Below are positions 61,211 through 64,000 of a DNA stretch of 64,000 nt, piece by piece. This stretch comes from CAIVAT01 sp037133475 (GTDB lineage Bacteria; Bacteroidota; Bacteroidia; Bacteroidales; FEN-979), in contig JBAXOB010000020.1 in the NCBI GenBank assembly GCA_037133475.1, forward strand, positions 1 to 64,000, given 5' to 3'. The first letter of the stretch is position 1, and each line of letters starts with the position of its first letter. A program made the translations under genes and the position numbers. The notes beneath the pieces were generated by a model. It did no database searches and was not told the origin of the DNA. It saw only the letters and a list, made by a program, of their open reading frames with translations.

Positions 61211-62770
61211 TTACAGGGGAATATTGCTGTGTTTCTTGGGAGGCAGGCTGTCCTTCTTGGTCTGCAGCGTCTGCAAAGCCCGGATGATGCGGAAACGGGT
61301 GTTACGCGGTTCGATGACATCGTCGATATAGCCGTATTTGGCAGCATCGTAGGGGTTTGCAAACATGACCTTGTACTCGTTTTCCTTTTCGGCGATATAT
61401 TTGTTCCGTTCAATGGGATCTTCAATTTCGCTGATCCTCTTGCCCTCCAGGATTTCAATGGCCCCTTTGGGTCCCATCACGGCAATTTCAGCGGAGGGCC
61501 AGGCGTAGTTGATATCGGCCCGGAGCTGCTTGCAGCCCATCACATCATGCGCCCCGCCGTACGATTTGCGAAGGGTGATGGTGATCTTCGGCACGGTGGC
61601 TTCACCGTATGCAAAGAGCAGTTTGGCGCCGTGAATGATGATCCCGCCATATTCCTGGGTGCTTCCGGGCAAAAAGCCGGGAACATCGACCAGGGTGATG
61701 ATGGGAATATTGAAGGCATCGCAGAAGCGGACGAAACGGGCAGCCTTGCGCGAGGCTTCGATATCGAGCACACCGGCAAGGTAGTTGGGCTGGTTGGCCA
61801 CCATACCGCAGGAAATACCATTGAACTTGGCAAATCCCACGACGATATTTTTGGCATAATGCTGGTGAACCTCGAGAAATTCGCGGTCGTCGACCATCAG
61901 GTAAATGACATCCTTCACATCGTAAGGCTGGTTTGGATTGGCAGGAACCACCTCGTTGAGAAGATCTTCCACGCGGTCGATCGGGTCGGTGCATTCCGAC
62001 TGGGGGGGATCTTCCAGGTTGTTCTGCGGCAGGTAGGAGATCAGTTTGCGGATCATCATCAGCCCCTCATCCTCATTCACGACGCGGAAATGGGCGACCC
62101 CCGATTTTGTTGAATGCACGGTTGCTCCGCCCAGGTCCTCCGTGGTGATATCCTCACCGGTAACCGTCTTGGTAACTTTCGGACCGGTAACGAACATGTA
62201 GCTGGTCTTTTCGCTCATGACCACGAAATCGGTAAGGGCAGGGGAATAGACGGCTCCGCCGGCGCAGGGCCCGAAAATGGCTGAAATCTGGGGAACCACG
62301 CCCGAAGCGGCGATATTCCGCATAAAGATCTCGGCATAACCGGCCAGGGAGTTAACCCCCTCCTGGATCCTGGCACCACCGCTGTCGTTGATCCCGATCA
62401 CGGGGGCGCCAACCTTCATCGCCTGGTCCATGATCTTGCAGATCTTACGGGCAAAGGTCTCTGACAGCGATCCGCCAAAAACAGTGAAATCCTGGGAAAA
62501 AACGAAAACCACGCGGCCATCGATGGTGCCGCGACCGGTAACCACACCATCGCCCAGGTAGGATTCATTCTCCAACCCGAAATTGGTACAGCGATGGCTT
62601 ACAAACATATCATATTCCTCAAAACTTCCTTCGTCGAGAAGCTTTTCAACACGCTCACGGGCAGTGTATTTTCCCTTTTTATGTTGTGATTTGATCCGTT
62701 CTTCGCCGCCACCGAGCTTTGCCATCTCGCGTTTAGCAAGCAGTTCGGAGATTTTACTTTCATTAGCCAT
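61211..62770 (-). CDS. mmdA: Methylmalonyl-CoA decarboxylase alpha subunit (carboxyltransferase)
   Basis: A 519-residue acyl-CoA carboxyltransferase. The N- and C-terminal crotonase-like halves carry GGARIQEG, ISAIFGPCAGGAVYSPALTD and DVPGFLPGSTQEYGGIIIHG. Length and motifs are those of the MmdA/PccB family. It transfers the carboxyl group of (S)-methylmalonyl-CoA to biotin on MmdC. Together with the epimerase and MmdBCD it forms an operon that couples propionyl-CoA formation to Na+ export. Confidence 0.96.
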   Translation of the reverse strand: MANESKISELLAKREMAKLGGGEERIKSQHKKGKYTARERVEKLLDEGSFEEYDMFVSHRCTNFGLENESYLGDGVVTGRGTIDGRVVFVFSQDFTVFGGSLSETFARKICKIMDQAMKVGAPVIGINDSGGARIQEGVNSLAGYAEIFMRNIAASGVVPQISAIFGPCAGGAVYSPALTDFVVMSEKTSYMFVTGPKVTKTVTGEDITTEDLGGATVHSTKSGVAHFRVVNEDEGLMMIRKLISYLPQNNLEDPPQSECTDPIDRVEDLLNEVVPANPNQPYDVKDVIYLMVDDREFLEVHQHYAKNIVVGFAKFNGISCGMVANQPNYLAGVLDIEASRKAARFVRFCDAFNIPIITLVDVPGFLPGSTQEYGGIIIHGAKLLFAYGEATVPKITITLRKSYGGAHDVMGCKQLRADINYAWPSAEIAVMGPKGAIEILEGKRISEIEDPIERNKYIAEKENEYKVMFANPYDAAKYGYIDDVIEPRNTRFRIIRALQTLQTKKDSLPPKKHSNIPL

Positions 62771-62797
62771 AGGAGAGGGTATTAGGTCTGTTTTTCT

Positions 62798-63199
62798 TTA
62801 TTTACTGCAAAACTCTACAAGTACACCATGGGTCGATTTAGGATGGAGAAAGCCGATATTCATCCCTTCAGCTCCTTTGCGGGAAACCTTGTCGATCAGT
62901 ACAAGTCCCTGTGATTCAGCATCCGCAAGGGCAGCGGTGGCATCCGCAACGGCAAAGGCGATATGATGGATCCCCTCCCCCTTCTTTTCCAGGAACTTCC
63001 CGATGGGTCCTTCCGGGTCTGTCGACTCAAGAAGTTCTATCTTGGTTTCGCCTATAAGGAAAAAAGCCGTTTTAACACGCTGATCCTTAACTTCTTCAAC
63101 GTTATAACATTTTGTTCCCAGCAAATTTTCGTAATAGGGAATACTCTCCTCCAGGCTTTTCACTGCTATGCCAAGATGCTCAATATGTGTAGGTTTCAT
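62798..63199 (-). CDS. mce: Methylmalonyl-CoA epimerase
   Basis: A 133-residue vicinal-oxygen-chelate enzyme that interconverts (R)- and (S)-methylmalonyl-CoA. Metal-ligand positions are visible as the first His in THIEHLGIAV, the His in GIHHIAFAV and the Glu near the C-terminus (GVLVEF). It starts the decarboxylase operon, 27 bases before mmdA, with an ideal promoter in front. The substrate assignment is secured by the downstream mmd genes. Confidence 0.95.
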   Translation of the reverse strand: MKPTHIEHLGIAVKSLEESIPYYENLLGTKCYNVEEVKDQRVKTAFFLIGETKIELLESTDPEGPIGKFLEKKGEGIHHIAFAVADATAALADAESQGLVLIDKVSRKGAEGMNIGFLHPKSTHGVLVEFCSK

Positions 63200-63226
63200 A
63201 AATTTATTGTTAATTAATTAACAGCA

Positions 63227-63257
63227 CAAAGTTAAGTAGTTTAATTGACATTGCAAA
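63227..63257 (-). promoter_or_regulatory. Consensus Bacteroidota promoter of the mce-mmd operon
   Basis: On the minus strand TTTG (63257-63254) is followed after exactly 19 bases by TAACTTTG (63234-63227), the complete TTTG-N19-TAnnTTTG promoter. The start point should be near 63220, about 20 bases before the ATG of mce. High expression is expected. Confidence 0.88.
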
Positions 63258-63332
63258 CACCAAACTTTCATGCCATTACAAAGAATTTAAAAAATATTTG
63301 ATAAAAAATGTCGGGAACAATAAAATGTATTG

Positions 63333-63340
63333 TAATTTTG
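63333..63340 (+). promoter_or_regulatory. Putative -7 element of the TetR gene
   Basis: TAATTTTG matches TAnnTTTG, 28 bases before the start codon. The stretch after it (AGTCAATTAGTC) repeats AGTC and might be part of an operator. Confidence 0.45.
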
Positions 63341-63368
63341 GACCGTTTTAGTCAATTAGTCGAATTTT

Positions 63369-63977
63369 ATGGTTAAGAAAGATGAAACCCGCATGAAGAT
63401 CCTTGCCGCTGCGCAGGATGTCTTTAACCGGTATGGTTACGGGAAAAGTACGGTGGATGACATTGCAAAGGAGATGGGGAAGGGAAAAAGTTCCATCTAC
63501 TATTATTTCACCAGCAAGGAGGATATTTTTAAAGCGGTGATCGAAAAGGAGTTGCAGCTGATGAAAAGCAGGATTCTTGTTGCGGTTTCGCAGAAAAAGG
63601 ATTCGAGGGAAAAACTTAAGGTTTACGTGGTCGAGCGCATGCAGGGGCTGAAAAGCCTCAAGAATCTCTATAATGTGCTGCGCACGGAGCACCCTACGCA
63701 GCGCGATTTTGTCGATCAGACCCGCCAGCAAACCGACCAGGAGGAGATCAACGTTGTTGCCGGGATCCTCGACCAGGGGGTTGAAACCGGGATATTTCAC
63801 CTTGAAGATACCTATTTGACTTCGATTGCCATCGTAACCGCTCTGAAAGGAATGGAGATTCCCCTGCTGGTGGCAGATTCAGGCAGCGACCACCTGCTTG
63901 AACAGCGTCTCGACAGGCTCCTGGATGTGCTGTTTTTTGGGATTATCAAACGTGAGTCAGACCATTTAAAGAGCTAA
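63369..63977 (+). CDS. TetR-family transcriptional regulator
   Basis: A 202-residue regulator. The N-terminal helix-turn-helix (about residues 10-55) contains the family hallmark GKGKSSIYYYFTSKEDIF. The C-terminal ligand-binding domain is unassigned. It is divergent from the mce-mmd operon, but the following gene, which starts 14 bases after its stop, is the more likely target. Family knowledge: such genes often sit in front of efflux systems and repress them. The ligand is unknown. Confidence 0.93.
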   Translation: MVKKDETRMKILAAAQDVFNRYGYGKSTVDDIAKEMGKGKSSIYYYFTSKEDIFKAVIEKELQLMKSRILVAVSQKKDSREKLKVYVVERMQGLKSLKNLYNVLRTEHPTQRDFVDQTRQQTDQEEINVVAGILDQGVETGIFHLEDTYLTSIAIVTALKGMEIPLLVADSGSDHLLEQRLDRLLDVLFFGIIKRESDHLKS

Positions 63978-63990
63978 TATCAAACAGGAT

Positions 63991-64000
63991 ATGAAAATAA
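63991..64000 (+). CDS. Start of a gene cut off by the window edge
   Basis: ATGAAAATAA (Met-Lys-Ile) begins 14 bases after the TetR stop and ten bases before the edge, preceded by AACAGGA. Probably the next gene of the TetR operon; nothing more can be said. Confidence 0.4.

Overview
The window looks like chromosomal DNA of an anaerobic or microaerophilic member of the Bacteroidota, most likely an environmental Bacteroidales relative. The evidence is a GldH gliding lipoprotein, a type IX secretion (T9SS) sorting tail, SBBP/FISUMP and lamin-tail surface proteins, an S46 dipeptidyl-peptidase, LytS/LytTR-type two-component pairs, a DUF4175 protein, and promoters of the Bacteroidota type (TTTG, 19 bp, TAnnTTTG). 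No plasmid, phage or complete insertion sequence is visible.

Layout. 1-8.8 kb: two paralogous histidine kinase/LytTR regulator pairs bracket an S46 peptidase, a small membrane protein and an exported CarboxypepD_reg-like protein. 8.8-18 kb: a fused two-domain acyltransferase of the aminolipid (OlsF) type, RNase R, a double-ATPase of an Opp/Dpp-type ABC system, ComF and a large lamin-tail surface protein. 18-25.3 kb: asd, then a Crp/Fnr regulator with an N-terminal Cys cluster, then six genes encoding two lipoprotein c-type cytochromes, a beta-barrel, a soluble monoheme cytochrome, a seven-heme membrane-anchored cytochrome and a four-helix cytochrome b. This is the most interesting system here: the parts form a complete possible route from quinol to the cell surface, and no terminal reductase is encoded with them. 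Matching TTGA-N6-TCAA sites lie upstream of both the regulator and the cytochrome genes.

25.8-38 kb: a stand-alone riboflavin kinase, gldH, an NtrY-like kinase, a methyltransferase, mnmG flanked by two exact ParB-binding parS sites, ybeY, an ATPase-fold protein and DUF4175. The parS pair suggests the replication origin is not far away. 38-50 kb: gltX, two large exported proteins, glnS with tRNA-Gln behind it on the same strand, folB and tRNA-Cys. This part also holds decayed genes, including a DUF2442 gene with one amber codon. 50-56 kb: purH-mreB-mreC-mreD (with no mrdA-rodA after it), a MacB-type permease and a ferritin-like protein. 56.5-63.2 kb: one operon for methylmalonyl-CoA epimerase and the Na+-pumping methylmalonyl-CoA decarboxylase, followed by udk and a YyaL/DUF255 protein, with an ideal Bacteroidota promoter in front. 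63.3-64 kb: a TetR regulator and the first codons of another gene.

How the genes fit together: the methylmalonyl-CoA decarboxylase operon points to a succinate-to-propionate fermentation coupled to a sodium gradient. The cytochrome cluster points to an additional respiratory or extracellular outlet for electrons, possibly switched by a redox-sensing Fnr-like regulator. A palindromic repeat built on CACAATG occurs three times in intergenic DNA.
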